From assembly GCF_049739465.1 (NCBI RefSeq), contig NZ_JBMHHY010000015.1, forward strand, positions 214,171-278,170: a stretch of DNA of 64,000 nucleotides, given 5' to 3'. The position numbers and the translations under genes were made by a program. Each line of letters starts with the position of its first letter. Within the stretch, counting starts at the first letter, position 1. Below the pieces are notes generated by a model. It ran no database searches, was not told the DNA's origin, and saw only the letters and a list, made by a program, of their open reading frames with translations. Source of the stretch: Embleya sp049739465 (GTDB lineage: Bacteria; Actinomycetota; Actinomycetes; Streptomycetales; Streptomycetaceae). Below are positions 25,445-33,650 of the stretch, piece after piece.

Positions 25445-26467
25445 TCAGCCCAGAGTCGGCGGAAGACCGAACGCCCGAAACACGCGCGGCTCGAAGGCGG
25501 TGATCTCGGCGATCCGCCCGTCCTCGATCCGGAGCACGTTGAGCACCCGAGCCCGATGGACGGTATCCCCCGGCAGCCGGCAATACCCGGCCACCGCCGG
25601 CCCGAGGTTCGCCCGGACCGGTACGCTCCGCCACTGCCCCCGATGCAGCGGCGAGTCCGGCCCGAAGGCGTGTACGGCGAAGGCCGCGACCGCCTCGCGG
25701 CCGAGGAATCGGAACGGGAGCGGCGGCATCGTCAACCGCACGTCCGCGCCGAGCAGTTCCGCGAAGGCGGCCGGATCGACCCGCTCGTGCGCGGCCATGA
25801 AGCGCTGCAACAGGGCCCGCTCCTGCGCAGTCGAAGCCGAAGCCGAAGCCGCCGCCGACGGCCACTCCAGCCGCTGTCGCGGCAGGTGCGTACGCAGGAT
25901 CGGCCGCGCCCGTTGCAGCGCGCTCTTCACCGCGGCCACGCTCATGTCGAGTTGCGCGGCGGTCTCCTTCGCCGACCACCCGAGCACGTCCCGCAGGATC
26001 AGCACCGCCCGCTGCCTGGGCGCGAGATGCTGGATGGCGACGAGGAAAGCCAGTTCGATGGTCTCCTTGCGCACCGCGGCGGCGTCCGGCTCCAACAGCC
26101 GGTCCGGGTAGGGCTGGAGCCAGGAGATCTCGGCGGGCGAGGTCGGGTCGCGCTCGACCGCCCGCGCCGCGTCGAGCGGCAGCGGTTGCCGGGGATTGCG
26201 GTCGAGGAAGTCGAGACACGCGTTGGTGGCGATGCGGTACAACCAGGCCCGGAAGGTGGAGCGGCCCTGGAAGCTCTCCCGTTTGTGCCACGCGCGCAGG
26301 AACGTCTCCTGTACCAGGTCCTCCGACTCGTCGAACGAGCCGAGCATCCGGTAGCAGTGCACCTGCAACTCACGCCGGTAACGCTCGACGAATTCGGTGA
26401 ACGCGGCCTCGTCGCCGGCTCGCGCGGCGGCGATCCGCGCGCCGTCCTCGGCCCCCGGTTCACCCAT
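25445..26467 (-). CDS. ECF sigma factor with C-terminal SnoaL-like domain
   Basis: A 340-residue sigma-70 factor of the SigG/SigJ type. Region 2 (about 20-88) has CYRMLGSFDESEDLVQETFLRAW, in two parts around FDESEDLVQE. Region 4 (about 140-192) has LAPRQRAVLILRDVLGW and MSVAAVKSALQRAR. The last 130 residues form a SnoaL/NTF2-like domain (MAAHERVDPAAFAELL ... ITAFEPRVFRAFGLP), which in this group acts in cis as the regulatory module in place of an anti-sigma factor. The short SASASAST linker joins the two. Confidence 0.93.
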   Translation of the reverse strand: MGEPGAEDGARIAAARAGDEAAFTEFVERYRRELQVHCYRMLGSFDESEDLVQETFLRAWHKRESFQGRSTFRAWLYRIATNACLDFLDRNPRQPLPLDAARAVERDPTSPAEISWLQPYPDRLLEPDAAAVRKETIELAFLVAIQHLAPRQRAVLILRDVLGWSAKETAAQLDMSVAAVKSALQRARPILRTHLPRQRLEWPSAAASASASTAQERALLQRFMAAHERVDPAAFAELLGADVRLTMPPLPFRFLGREAVAAFAVHAFGPDSPLHRGQWRSVPVRANLGPAVAGYCRLPGDTVHRARVLNVLRIEDGRIAEITAFEPRVFRAFGLPPTLG

Positions 26468-26583
26468 CGAACGCCTCCTCCGCGTGTCTCCGGCGCCGGA
26501 GTGGACGCAAGATCACGGACGAGGACCGAAGATACCGGGCCGAGCGGACCCCCGAACGGACCGCCGAGCGGGCCCGACGCCGC

Positions 26584-26620
26584 CGCGCCGGACGGGCCCT
26601 CCTACGGCCCGTCCGGCGCG
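26584..26620 (-). terminator. Terminator of cystathionine gamma-synthase
   Basis: A perfect 15-bp stem (26584-26598 with 26606-26620) around the loop CTCCTAC. It lies 25 bp past the stop at 26645. Confidence 0.85.
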
Positions 26621-26644
26621 CGATCCACCACCGAGCAGTGATCG

Positions 26645-27793
26645 TCAGGCCAGGGCACGTTCCAGGTCGGCCAGCAGGTCGTCGGCGGACTCGATGCCCA
26701 CCGACAGGCGGACCAGGTCGCCGGGGACCTCCAGCGGAGAGCCGGCCGCCGAGGCGTGGGTCATCCGGCCGGGGTGTTCGATCAGCGACTCGACGCCGCC
26801 CAGGGACTCGCCCAGGGTGAACAGTTCGGTCCGATTGCACACCTCGACGGCGGCCTCCTCGCCGCCGTGCACGCGGAACGACACCATGCCGCCGAACGCC
26901 TTCATCTGCTTGACCGCGACGTCGTGTCCCGGGTGGCCGGGCAACCCCGGATACAGCACCTCGGCGACCTTCGAGTGCCGCGACAGCAGGTCCACGATCC
27001 GCTCCGCGTTCGCGCAGTGCCGGTCCATCCGGACACCTAGCGTCTTCAGGCCGCGCAGCGTCAGCCACGCGTCGAACGGCGCCGGCACCGCGCCCATCGC
27101 GTTCTGGTGGAACACCAACTCGGCGGCCAGCGCCGCGTCGTTCACCACGAGCGCGCCGCCGATCACGTCGGAGTGCCCGCCCATGTACTTGGTCGTCGAG
27201 TGCACCACCACGTCCGCGCCCAGCGTCAGCGGCTGCTGGAGGTAGGGCGACGCGAATGTGTTGTCCACCACGAACAGCGCCCCCGCGTCGTGCGCGACGG
27301 CCGCGAGCGCGGCGATGTCCGCGACGCCCAGGAGCGGGTTGCTCGGCGTCTCGCACCAGACGATCTTCGTCACGCCCGGCCGGATCGCCGCGCGCACCGC
27401 GTCGAGGTCGCCGGCGTGCGCGGGCGTGTAGTCGATCCCCCACCGGGAGGCGACCTTCGCGAACAGTCGGTACGTACCGCCATAGGCGTCGTCCGGGATC
27501 ACCGCGTGATCGCCCGGCGCGCACAGGGCGCGCAACAGGCAGTCCTCGGCGGCCAGTCCGGAGGCGAAGGTCAGCGCCCTGGTGCCGGCCTCCAGGGCCG
27601 CGATGCATTCCTCCAGGGCGGTACGGGTCGGGTTGCCGGAGCGGCTGTACTCGTAGCCGCCACGCAGCCCGCCGACGCCGTCCTGCTTGTACGTGGACAC
27701 CTGGTAGATCGGCGTAACCACGGCCCCGGTCAGCGGGTCGGGTTCCTGCCCGGCATGGATCGCCAGGGTCTCAAAGCCGTGCGATTGGGTCAT
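26645..27793 (-). CDS. metB: Cystathionine gamma-synthase
   Basis: A 382-residue PLP enzyme of the Cys/Met metabolism family. The PLP lysine is Lys202 in STTKYMGGHSD. YSRSGNPTRTALEE (49-62) and ASGLAAEDCLLRAL supply cofactor and subunit contacts. In methionine synthesis it joins O-acetyl- or O-succinylhomoserine with cysteine. Some actinomycete members instead have lyase activity, so direction cannot be fixed from sequence. The gene stands alone with its own terminator. Confidence 0.92.
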   Translation of the reverse strand: MTQSHGFETLAIHAGQEPDPLTGAVVTPIYQVSTYKQDGVGGLRGGYEYSRSGNPTRTALEECIAALEAGTRALTFASGLAAEDCLLRALCAPGDHAVIPDDAYGGTYRLFAKVASRWGIDYTPAHAGDLDAVRAAIRPGVTKIVWCETPSNPLLGVADIAALAAVAHDAGALFVVDNTFASPYLQQPLTLGADVVVHSTTKYMGGHSDVIGGALVVNDAALAAELVFHQNAMGAVPAPFDAWLTLRGLKTLGVRMDRHCANAERIVDLLSRHSKVAEVLYPGLPGHPGHDVAVKQMKAFGGMVSFRVHGGEEAAVEVCNRTELFTLGESLGGVESLIEHPGRMTHASAAGSPLEVPGDLVRLSVGIESADDLLADLERALA

Positions 27794-27897
27794 GACCGAA
27801 ACGGTATCCGGCCGAGCGCCCTTCGGCGCACATCCGCTTTCGCGGAGGTATGCGATCGGAGACGGGTCGGTCGGGTCGCCCGGACCGGAGTCCGAGC

Positions 27898-28677
27898 CTA
27901 GGCGCGCAGCAGTCGGTCGAGCATCAGCCGGGCGGCCTGCACGGTACGGGTGCGTACGTCCGGCAGCCGGTCGGCGCCGGGGGCGCTGAAGTAGGCGGAC
28001 ATCGCCACCGCTTCCTTACGCACGGTCACCACCACATAAACGTACGGGATGCCGCCCGACTTGAGGTTCATCGTGCCCTCCTCGGCGAACACCTCGTCGG
28101 CCTCGGGGAACACCGGCTGCGCGGCGCCCGGGGTGTCCTTGGCCTGGGTGCCGTCGGTGTAGGTGCGGGTCGGGCAGCGGTCCTTGACCTGGTGCGCGTT
28201 CTGCACCTGGTCGTGCGCACCGCGCGCGTCCTTGTGCACGATCGTGCTGGTACTGCCGCTGGAGAGGGTGTTGGGCTGTGCGGCGTCCGGCAGTTGCACC
28301 TGGCGTACCCACTGGCCGATGATGCTCGGCGCCAGCGGGACGGTCTGCTGGGTGCAGTCGGCGGCGTAGTCCGTCCAGGTCTTGCCGGCGAACTCGTACG
28401 TGCTCTGCTTGACGAAGCCGGTCCCCCAGTCCTCGGGGGTGAGCGCTATGGAAGTGGCGAGCGCCTGGGCCTGCTCGGGGGTGCGGTTCGGCGGCGCGGA
28501 GGTGGTGACCGGGGCGCCGGCGGCGCCCGGGTTGCCGGAAGGGGCGCTCGCCGGCGCCGTGTTCGGGGTGACCGCGAACGGGTCACCGCCGCTCTTCGCG
28601 CACCCCGTCGCCGCCAGCATCAGGGCGCCGAGTATCGGACCGATCGCGCGGACTGCGGTGCTGCTCGTGCCGGACAT
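27898..28677 (-). CDS. Lipoprotein of unknown function (paralogue A)
   Basis: A 259-residue secreted lipoprotein: signal ILGALMLAATGC with an Ala-Thr-Gly-Cys lipobox, then a Pro/Ala/Ser-rich linker and a globular domain. The domain shares order and motifs with the next gene: EQAQALATSIALTPEDWG, TDCTQQTV-like and VYVVVTVRKEAV here, matching TAAQAQTLVGTVALVPADWG and VWVTARQGQAV there. Such pairs are often annotated sensor-domain lipoproteins. The ATG at 28677 was chosen for the signal peptide. Confidence 0.8.
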   Translation of the reverse strand: MSGTSSTAVRAIGPILGALMLAATGCAKSGGDPFAVTPNTAPASAPSGNPGAAGAPVTTSAPPNRTPEQAQALATSIALTPEDWGTGFVKQSTYEFAGKTWTDYAADCTQQTVPLAPSIIGQWVRQVQLPDAAQPNTLSSGSTSTIVHKDARGAHDQVQNAHQVKDRCPTRTYTDGTQAKDTPGAAQPVFPEADEVFAEEGTMNLKSGGIPYVYVVVTVRKEAVAMSAYFSAPGADRLPDVRTRTVQAARLMLDRLLRA

Positions 28678-28734
28678 GCCGATGATCCCCCCGTGAACGT
28701 GAACCCCCATGGTAATCAGCCATGTTGTCCCGGA

Positions 28735-29583
28735 TCAGCGCAGTTGCAGCTGGGTCCGGGCGACCATCTTGGCGAGCGCGTCGATGGCCTGGTTCTTGGC
28801 CGACTCGAACGTCTTGTCGCCGCGGTCGACCACCGCCGCGGTGAGCACCGCCTGGCCCTGACGTGCCGTCACCCACACGTACCGGAACGGCGCGCCGCCG
28901 TGGCCGCCGAACCACTGGGCGCGCGCGACATGTACCTCGTCGATGCCCTGCACGGTCAGGTCGAGGATCTGGATCCCGTTGAGCTGCTCGTCCCCGACGA
29001 GCACCTGATCCGGGCAACGCCGCCCGTCGGCGACGCCGGTCTGCATGTCGGTGCGGGCGGCGGCCGTACTGGAGTAGACCGTCGCGGACGACGTGGCGAG
29101 CGTCTTGCTGAGATTGTCCACGCTCGGCTTGCCGTCCGGGATGTACACGTAGCGCGCCATGGTCGCCAGGGCGCCGGGGACGGTGCCCTGGACCACCTGC
29201 TTGCAGTCGGTGCCGGTGACCACCCGATCGAGGCCGGTGTACTCGTAATTCTTCTCCTGCGGCACATAGTTCGGCCCCCAGTCGGCGGGGACCAGCGCAA
29301 CGGTGCCGACCAGGGTCTGCGCCTGCGCGGCGGTGAGCACGACATCGGCATGCGCGGTCGCGGAGGCACCGACCGACGCACTCGTCACCGGCGGCGCGGG
29401 CGTGACCGGATCCGGCGAGGGCGGCGGCGGGGGTTCGCTGGTCTGTCGCGAACTCGCCGAGACAGTAGGCGAATCGCTCCTCTTCAGCCCGAACGGACTG
29501 CCATGGGACGAGCCCCCCGAGCACCCCACCAGCAGCGCCCCACCGAGCACCAGCGCCGTCCCCACCGCCACCACGCGCATCAT
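28735..29583 (-). CDS. Lipoprotein of unknown function (paralogue B)
   Basis: A 282-residue lipoprotein with a clear lipobox (LVLGGALLVGCSGG), a Pro-rich linker (SEPPPPPSPDPVTPAPP) and a domain homologous to the gene 57 bp downstream. Shared features are the AQAQxLxxTxALxPxDWG start, a disulfide-candidate CKQVVQG, RRCPDQV and a C-terminal VDRGDKTFESAK. Tandem duplication followed by divergence is the simplest origin. Function is unknown. Confidence 0.82.
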   Translation of the reverse strand: MMRVVAVGTALVLGGALLVGCSGGSSHGSPFGLKRSDSPTVSASSRQTSEPPPPPSPDPVTPAPPVTSASVGASATAHADVVLTAAQAQTLVGTVALVPADWGPNYVPQEKNYEYTGLDRVVTGTDCKQVVQGTVPGALATMARYVYIPDGKPSVDNLSKTLATSSATVYSSTAAARTDMQTGVADGRRCPDQVLVGDEQLNGIQILDLTVQGIDEVHVARAQWFGGHGGAPFRYVWVTARQGQAVLTAAVVDRGDKTFESAKNQAIDALAKMVARTQLQLR

Positions 29584-30008
29584 GGATATGCCCCCGGTTT
29601 CCTAAGCGTTGCTCCAAAGACCATTGAAGCGGTCGGTGCACCCTCCCGCGCCCGGAACCACCGGACTGCCCGGGTCCGCCGCGAGCTCGTGGGAGTTACC
29701 CGCGAAGGCAACGAGAGCGGCCTTGCTCGACGACGAAGGCGCGCGGGAGTCCTCAAGCGTCGCGAAGTGTTCGGTACGGTTTCTCCGCCTCAGCCGAACA
29801 AATTCGGAAGCGGCGACGTCCTGCGCGATCGGTCCGCCGTTCGACGGCGCTACCCGCCGTAGTCGTCGCGGGCAGCCACGATCCGAATGCCGTCGGCGGC
29901 GGTCTTGTGGATCAGGCGGCGATCGGGGTGTCAGCCGACCCCAAGGCATCCCTCGTCATACCCGGTCGGGTGAAAAGCTCGGCGAACGAGCCGCGAGTCT
30001 CGCTCGAC
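29584..30008. other. Intergenic region without a recognisable gene
   Basis: About 425 bp between the lipoprotein start and the toxin operator. Frames are open on both strands only because of GC content; none has a convincing start and ribosome site, and none resembles a known family. It should contain the minus-strand lipoprotein promoter and the toxin promoter. Confidence 0.5.
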
Positions 30009-30030
30009 TTCATAGCATCAACGCTATGAA
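30009..30030. promoter_or_regulatory. Palindromic operator over the toxin start codon
   Basis: Perfect 8-bp arms TTCATAGC and GCTATGAA with a 6-nt spacer. The second arm contains the toxin ATG. Antitoxin bound here would cover the translation start region, and no Shine-Dalgarno sequence precedes it, so the transcript may be leaderless. Confidence 0.7.
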
Positions 30031-30376
30031 TTGGGGTACCGTCGAAATGGAGCCGGACGTCCAGGCGTGGCTTGAAGGCTTGTCGATCGCGCAGTTCGCA
30101 TCGGCAGCCTTCTACATCGATCTGGTCGCTGCTCAGGGCCCGCTCCTTGGCGAGCCGTACACGCGCCAGTTGGACGGCAAGCTTCGCGAGCTCCGTTTTC
30201 ACCTGGATGGCGATGCCTTTCGGGTCACCTACTGGATCGCTTCGGGGCGGAGGATCATTCTGCTGACCGTATTTCGCAAGACGAGGATGGTCGAGACGCG
30301 CGAGGTCGAACGGGCCCGACGAGCGTTGCAACGATGCATTGAGCAAGCTCATACAGCCGACGATGGCAAGGAGTAG
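30026..30376 (+). CDS. HigB-like toxin (phage Gp49 / RelE type)
   Basis: A 116-residue RelE-superfamily toxin expected to cleave mRNA on the ribosome. Family features are a WLEGLSIAQFASAAFYIDLV helix, GPLLGEPYTRQLDGKLRELRF, and the core RVTYWIASGRRIILLTVFRKT, where the Arg and Lys residues line the active site. Unlike the locus at 9.4 kb the frame is intact. The antitoxin starts 4 bp after its stop. The ATG overlaps the palindrome. Confidence 0.88.
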   Translation: MNWGTVEMEPDVQAWLEGLSIAQFASAAFYIDLVAAQGPLLGEPYTRQLDGKLRELRFHLDGDAFRVTYWIASGRRIILLTVFRKTRMVETREVERARRALQRCIEQAHTADDGKE

Positions 30377-30380
30377 GCGC

Positions 30381-30677
30381 ATGACCGGTCGCGGCGATTG
30401 GCAGGAGATCCGCTCACGTCGGATGGCGGAGGCGGGCGCGGAAGAGGCATATGAGGCGGCTCGCATCGCATTCGAGCTCGGGCGCAGCGTGCGGGAGATG
30501 CGGGAACGACACGGACTCACGCAGGCCGTACTGGCCGACGCGGCCGGGATGACGCAGTCTGCCGTGGCGCGTTTCGAGGCCGGTGGAACCATCCCGACGA
30601 TTCAGGTTCTGGAGCGCTTGGCCAAGGCATTGGATGCCGAGCTGACCGTCCGACTGACCCCGCGCGCTGCTGCCTGA
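30381..30677 (+). CDS. HigA-like XRE antitoxin
   Basis: A 98-residue antitoxin. The XRE helix-turn-helix in the C-terminal half has HGLTQAVLADAAGMTQSAVARFE and ends TIQVLERLAKALDAELTV. The ATG at 30381 follows AAGGAG. An N-terminal charged helix (RRMAEAGAEEAYEAAR) probably wraps the toxin. It should bind the palindrome at 30009-30030 and repress the pair. Confidence 0.88.
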   Translation: MTGRGDWQEIRSRRMAEAGAEEAYEAARIAFELGRSVREMRERHGLTQAVLADAAGMTQSAVARFEAGGTIPTIQVLERLAKALDAELTVRLTPRAAA

Positions 30678-30789
30678 CGATCTCGGGCGAAGAGACCCGC
30701 ACGAGAGTGGGCCGCCCTGCTCTTGTTCGGGAGTGGAGTGCTGTGCCATATATGTCTAGACCAATTTGCTCTCGGCGGAGAGAGGCATC

Positions 30790-31749
30790 GTGGTGCGGCG
30801 GATGGCGTGGATCGGCTCGGTCGTCGCGTTGGCGGTGGCCGGGTGTTCCGATGGCGGGCGGGATACCACCGCGCCGGCGGTGCCGATCGAGGTGAGTGCG
30901 TTCGCGTCGAGCTCGGTGTCGGTGCACGTGATGTGGCGGGCCGATCCGAGTGTCGCGGTGTTCGAGGTGTATCGCGGCGACACCAAGGTGCTGGACGTGA
31001 CCGGCGGGCGGCACATGGTCGATGTCGGCGGGCTGACCCCGGGCACCTCGTACTCGTTCTTCGTCCGGGCCAAGGACAAGGCCGGCAACGTGTCCCCGGC
31101 CAGCACGCGGGTGCCGGCCACCACACTGTCCGTCGCGCAGGGCGAACGTGTGCCGCCGACCGCGCCGCGCGACGCGCGCGGGCAGGCCCGGGGCAAGGAC
31201 GGCGCGACGCTGGCCTGGGAGGCGGCCACGGACGACGTGGGGGTGACCGCGTACGACATCTGGCAGGGCGGCGTCCGGGTGCACAGCGTGACCGGGGATC
31301 ACACCACGGCGGTGGTCACCGGACTGCGGCCGGGCACCGAGTACCACTTCACCGTCACCGCGCGCGACGCCGCCGACAACAAGTCACCGGAGAGCAACCC
31401 GGTCACCGTCGTCACCGAACAGGGCACCGGCAACGGCCGCAACACCGCGCCGACCGGATTGCGGGCGATCCCCAGGACCGCGGTGGACGGCACGTACGTC
31501 GACCTGACCTGGACGCCGCCCGACGTGGACGGGACGGTCGCGAGCTACGAGGTCTACCTGGACGGGCAGTTCCTGACCACGGTGATGTGGGGTGTCGCAC
31601 CGCCGCCCGGCGACGTGCGGTACAGCCTGCCGCTGGGCGATCGGCCCGCGCTCGGACACGTGCTCAAGATCCGGGGACAGTTGCCCGACGGTACCTGGGG
31701 CGTCTACTCGGACGACCTGGTCATCGCCGCCGCGCCGGCCGGGTCGTGA
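30790..31749 (+). CDS. Lipoprotein with three fibronectin type III domains
   Basis: A 319-residue surface lipoprotein. The GTG start at 30790 follows GGAGAGAGG. The signal WIGSVVALAVAGC carries a lipobox. Three FN3 repeats lie at about 30-118, 125-215 and 225-319. The first two share DVGGLTPGTSYSFFVRAKDKAGN and VTGLRPGTEYHFTVTARDAADN, each quoted in part: GLTPGTSYSFFVRAKD and GLRPGTEYHFTVTARD. There is no catalytic domain, so adhesion or carbohydrate association is possible but unproven. Confidence 0.85.
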   Translation: MVRRMAWIGSVVALAVAGCSDGGRDTTAPAVPIEVSAFASSSVSVHVMWRADPSVAVFEVYRGDTKVLDVTGGRHMVDVGGLTPGTSYSFFVRAKDKAGNVSPASTRVPATTLSVAQGERVPPTAPRDARGQARGKDGATLAWEAATDDVGVTAYDIWQGGVRVHSVTGDHTTAVVTGLRPGTEYHFTVTARDAADNKSPESNPVTVVTEQGTGNGRNTAPTGLRAIPRTAVDGTYVDLTWTPPDVDGTVASYEVYLDGQFLTTVMWGVAPPPGDVRYSLPLGDRPALGHVLKIRGQLPDGTWGVYSDDLVIAAAPAGS

Positions 31750-31759
31750 GCGGTGTGGC

Positions 31760-32263
31760 TCAGCGGGACTTGGCCGCGCGGGTGGCGCGGGCGGACCTGG
31801 TGGAGCCGGTCGGGTTCTCCGGCACGGTCGGCATCGCCGAGCGCGCCGCCCGGGCGCCGCGGCCGGTCGGCTTGGCCACCGGGCCGATCTCACGCTCGAG
31901 CCACCGGCAGATCACATTGACGACGTAGTTGAGCTCGGCCTTGTCCAGCGGCCGGCCCTTGGCGATGCCGTGCAGCTCTTCGAGGCAGCCGCGGCAGCAC
32001 GTGCCGGTGGCGTGTTGCGCGACGAAGACCGGGTGCCCCCGGTACGGGGTCTGCCGGCCCTCCTTGGCGGGCTTGGCCGGGCCCAGGCGGCGGGCGATCA
32101 GGTCGTACGCGTACCAGCGCACGCCCGACTCGCCCAGCGTCAGGGCAACGGTGCGTTCCCGACCGGGAAGGTGGAACTTGGCGCGGGACGGGAGCTTGTC
32201 GATCGCGTCCAGGCGGGCGTCGAGCGGCTCGGGCCTGGCGCCCTTGGAGGTCTTGGTTGTCAT
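31760..32263 (-). CDS. DUF4186 domain-containing protein
   Basis: A 167-residue protein. The DUF4186 core GRQTPYRGHPVFVAQHAT (about 69-86) and TCCRGCLEELHGIAKGR is clear, with a Cys-Cys-x-x-Cys cluster plus His residues that suggest a metal site. NVICRWLERE ends the domain. A basic, low-complexity tail follows. Molecular function is unknown. It is convergent with the FN3 gene, separated by 10 bp. Confidence 0.85.
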   Translation of the reverse strand: MTTKTSKGARPEPLDARLDAIDKLPSRAKFHLPGRERTVALTLGESGVRWYAYDLIARRLGPAKPAKEGRQTPYRGHPVFVAQHATGTCCRGCLEELHGIAKGRPLDKAELNYVVNVICRWLEREIGPVAKPTGRGARAARSAMPTVPENPTGSTRSARATRAAKSR

Positions 32264-32290
32264 ATCGCCTCCAACGGTAACCCGTCCGGC

Positions 32291-32809
32291 TCAGCCCAGG
32301 TGCTTGTGGAAGATCGTGGTGGAGCGCAGTACGCCCGACGGATCCGCCGCGTAGGAGGGGATCGCGCCCGACTCGACCCAGCCGGCCCGCTTGTACAGCC
32401 GCTCCGCGTCGCTGCCGGTCTGGGTGTCCAGGGTGAGCAGGCTGCGCCCGGACGCCGCGGCGAACTGCTCGGCGGTGGCCAGGAGTTCGCGGGCCAGCCC
32501 GTTGCCTCGGGCGCGCCGGTGGACGAGCAGCTTGGCGATCGTGGCACGATGCCGGCTGTTCGGCATGCCGGCGAAGCGCAGCTGAATGGTCCCGGTGACC
32601 CCCTGGTGATCCGAGGTCGCCCACACGATGACGCGATTGCTGCGTATCTCGGCCCCCTGCGCCGCCCACCACTCGGCCGCCGCGTCGATCGGCAACGGGG
32701 CCAGGAAGCCGACCCCGGCCCCGTCCTCCACCGCGTCGACGAGCAGCGCGGCCAGACCGGGGGTGTACGTGACGAGATCGATCGCGGAAAGCCGGACGGG
32801 CGTTGTCAT
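32291..32809 (-). CDS. GNAT family N-acetyltransferase
   Basis: A 172-residue acetyltransferase. The acetyl-CoA loop KLLVHRRARGNGLARELL (about 93-110) and the following LLTLDTQTGSDAERLYKRAGWV strand-helix, seen in part as TQTGSDAERLYKRAG, are typical. It probably acetylates a small molecule or antibiotic-like amine; the substrate is unknown. It lies 27 bp upstream of DUF4186 on the same strand. Confidence 0.9.
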   Translation of the reverse strand: MTTPVRLSAIDLVTYTPGLAALLVDAVEDGAGVGFLAPLPIDAAAEWWAAQGAEIRSNRVIVWATSDHQGVTGTIQLRFAGMPNSRHRATIAKLLVHRRARGNGLARELLATAEQFAAASGRSLLTLDTQTGSDAERLYKRAGWVESGAIPSYAADPSGVLRSTTIFHKHLG

Positions 32810-32865
32810 ACGACCATTCTCCCGCGCACCCGTTCGACCCCCGGGGCTACCTCAGGAGGAGATCC

Positions 32866-33015
32866 TTATCGTCCCTGGGTGCGGTCGTAGGTCTCGCGGT
32901 TGGCGAGGACCTCGGATACGTGGGCCTCGGCCCAGTCCTGGACGGCGCGGTAGGTCTCGATCAGGCCTTCGCCGAGTGGGGTCAGGGTGTATTCGGTGCG
33001 CGGCGCCGAGACGCA
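32866..33015 (-). pseudogene. HxlR regulator, 3' fragment
   Basis: The last 45 or so codons of an HxlR winged-helix regulator: PRTEYTLTPLGEGLIETYRA and VQDWAEAHVSEVLANRETYD ending TQGR-stop at 32866. Upstream of the PRTEY wing the sequence stops matching and runs into the neighbouring oxidoreductase. The DNA-binding helices are absent. Confidence 0.75.
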
Positions 33016-33553
33016 CGAGAAATCGACGGTGGTCACCGGCGACGTGACCGATCCGGGCTCCGTCGCCTCGATCGCGGCCGGGCACGACGCGGTGGTCAGC
33101 GCGATCGGCGGCGACTATGTGGACGGCGCCGCGCACGCCGCCCTGGTGGCCGCCGCGGCGGCGGCGCTGACCGAGGGCCTGCGCTCGCTCGGTGCCGAGG
33201 CCCCCGCGCTCGGCCTGTTCGTGGTGGGCGGCGCCGGGTCGCTGCGCCTGGCGGACGGCTCGCGGGCCTGGGACGGCGAGGGCCTGCCCGAGCTCGCGAT
33301 CCAGGTGATGTGGGGTCAGGGCGCGGCACTGGACCACTACCGCACGGTCGACGACGTGACCTGGACGTACCTGTCGCCCGCGGCCGACATCGGGCCGGGC
33401 GAGCGGACCGGGGCTTATCGCACCGGCCTGGACGACCTGGTCGTGGACGCGGACGGGGTGAGCCGGATCTCGGTCGCGGACTACGCGGTGGCGATGCTGG
33501 ACGAGATCGAGAACCCGAAGCACCGGGGCAAGCGGTTCACCGTGGCGTACTGA
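32987..33553 (+). pseudogene. NmrA-like NAD(P)-binding oxidoreductase, 5' truncated
   Basis: From STVVTGDVTDPGSVAS on, the frame matches the NAD(P)-dependent NmrA/SDR a5 family: HDAVVSAIGGDY, LFVVGGAGSL, VTWTYLSPAADIGPGERTG, ISVADYAVAMLDEIE and RFTVAY at the end. The first Rossmann beta-alpha-beta with its Gly-rich GATGxTG loop is missing. A GTG at 32987 could open the frame but it lies in HxlR-derived sequence. The product could not bind cofactor normally. Confidence 0.8.
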
Positions 33554-33584
33554 ACGGCGGATTCGCCGTAGGCGGGGTGCTCGG

Positions 33585-33636
33585 GGTGGGGCGGGGCGCC
33601 TGGGCGCGGCTCGCTGCCCGGGCACCCCGCCCCACC
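33585..33636. terminator. Bidirectional terminator
   Basis: GGTGGGGCGGGG and CCCCGCCCCACC pair over a 28-nt loop that itself has GCCCGGGC-like symmetry. It lies between convergent genes. Confidence 0.7.
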
Positions 33637-33650
33637 GCGCCTCACCCGCC

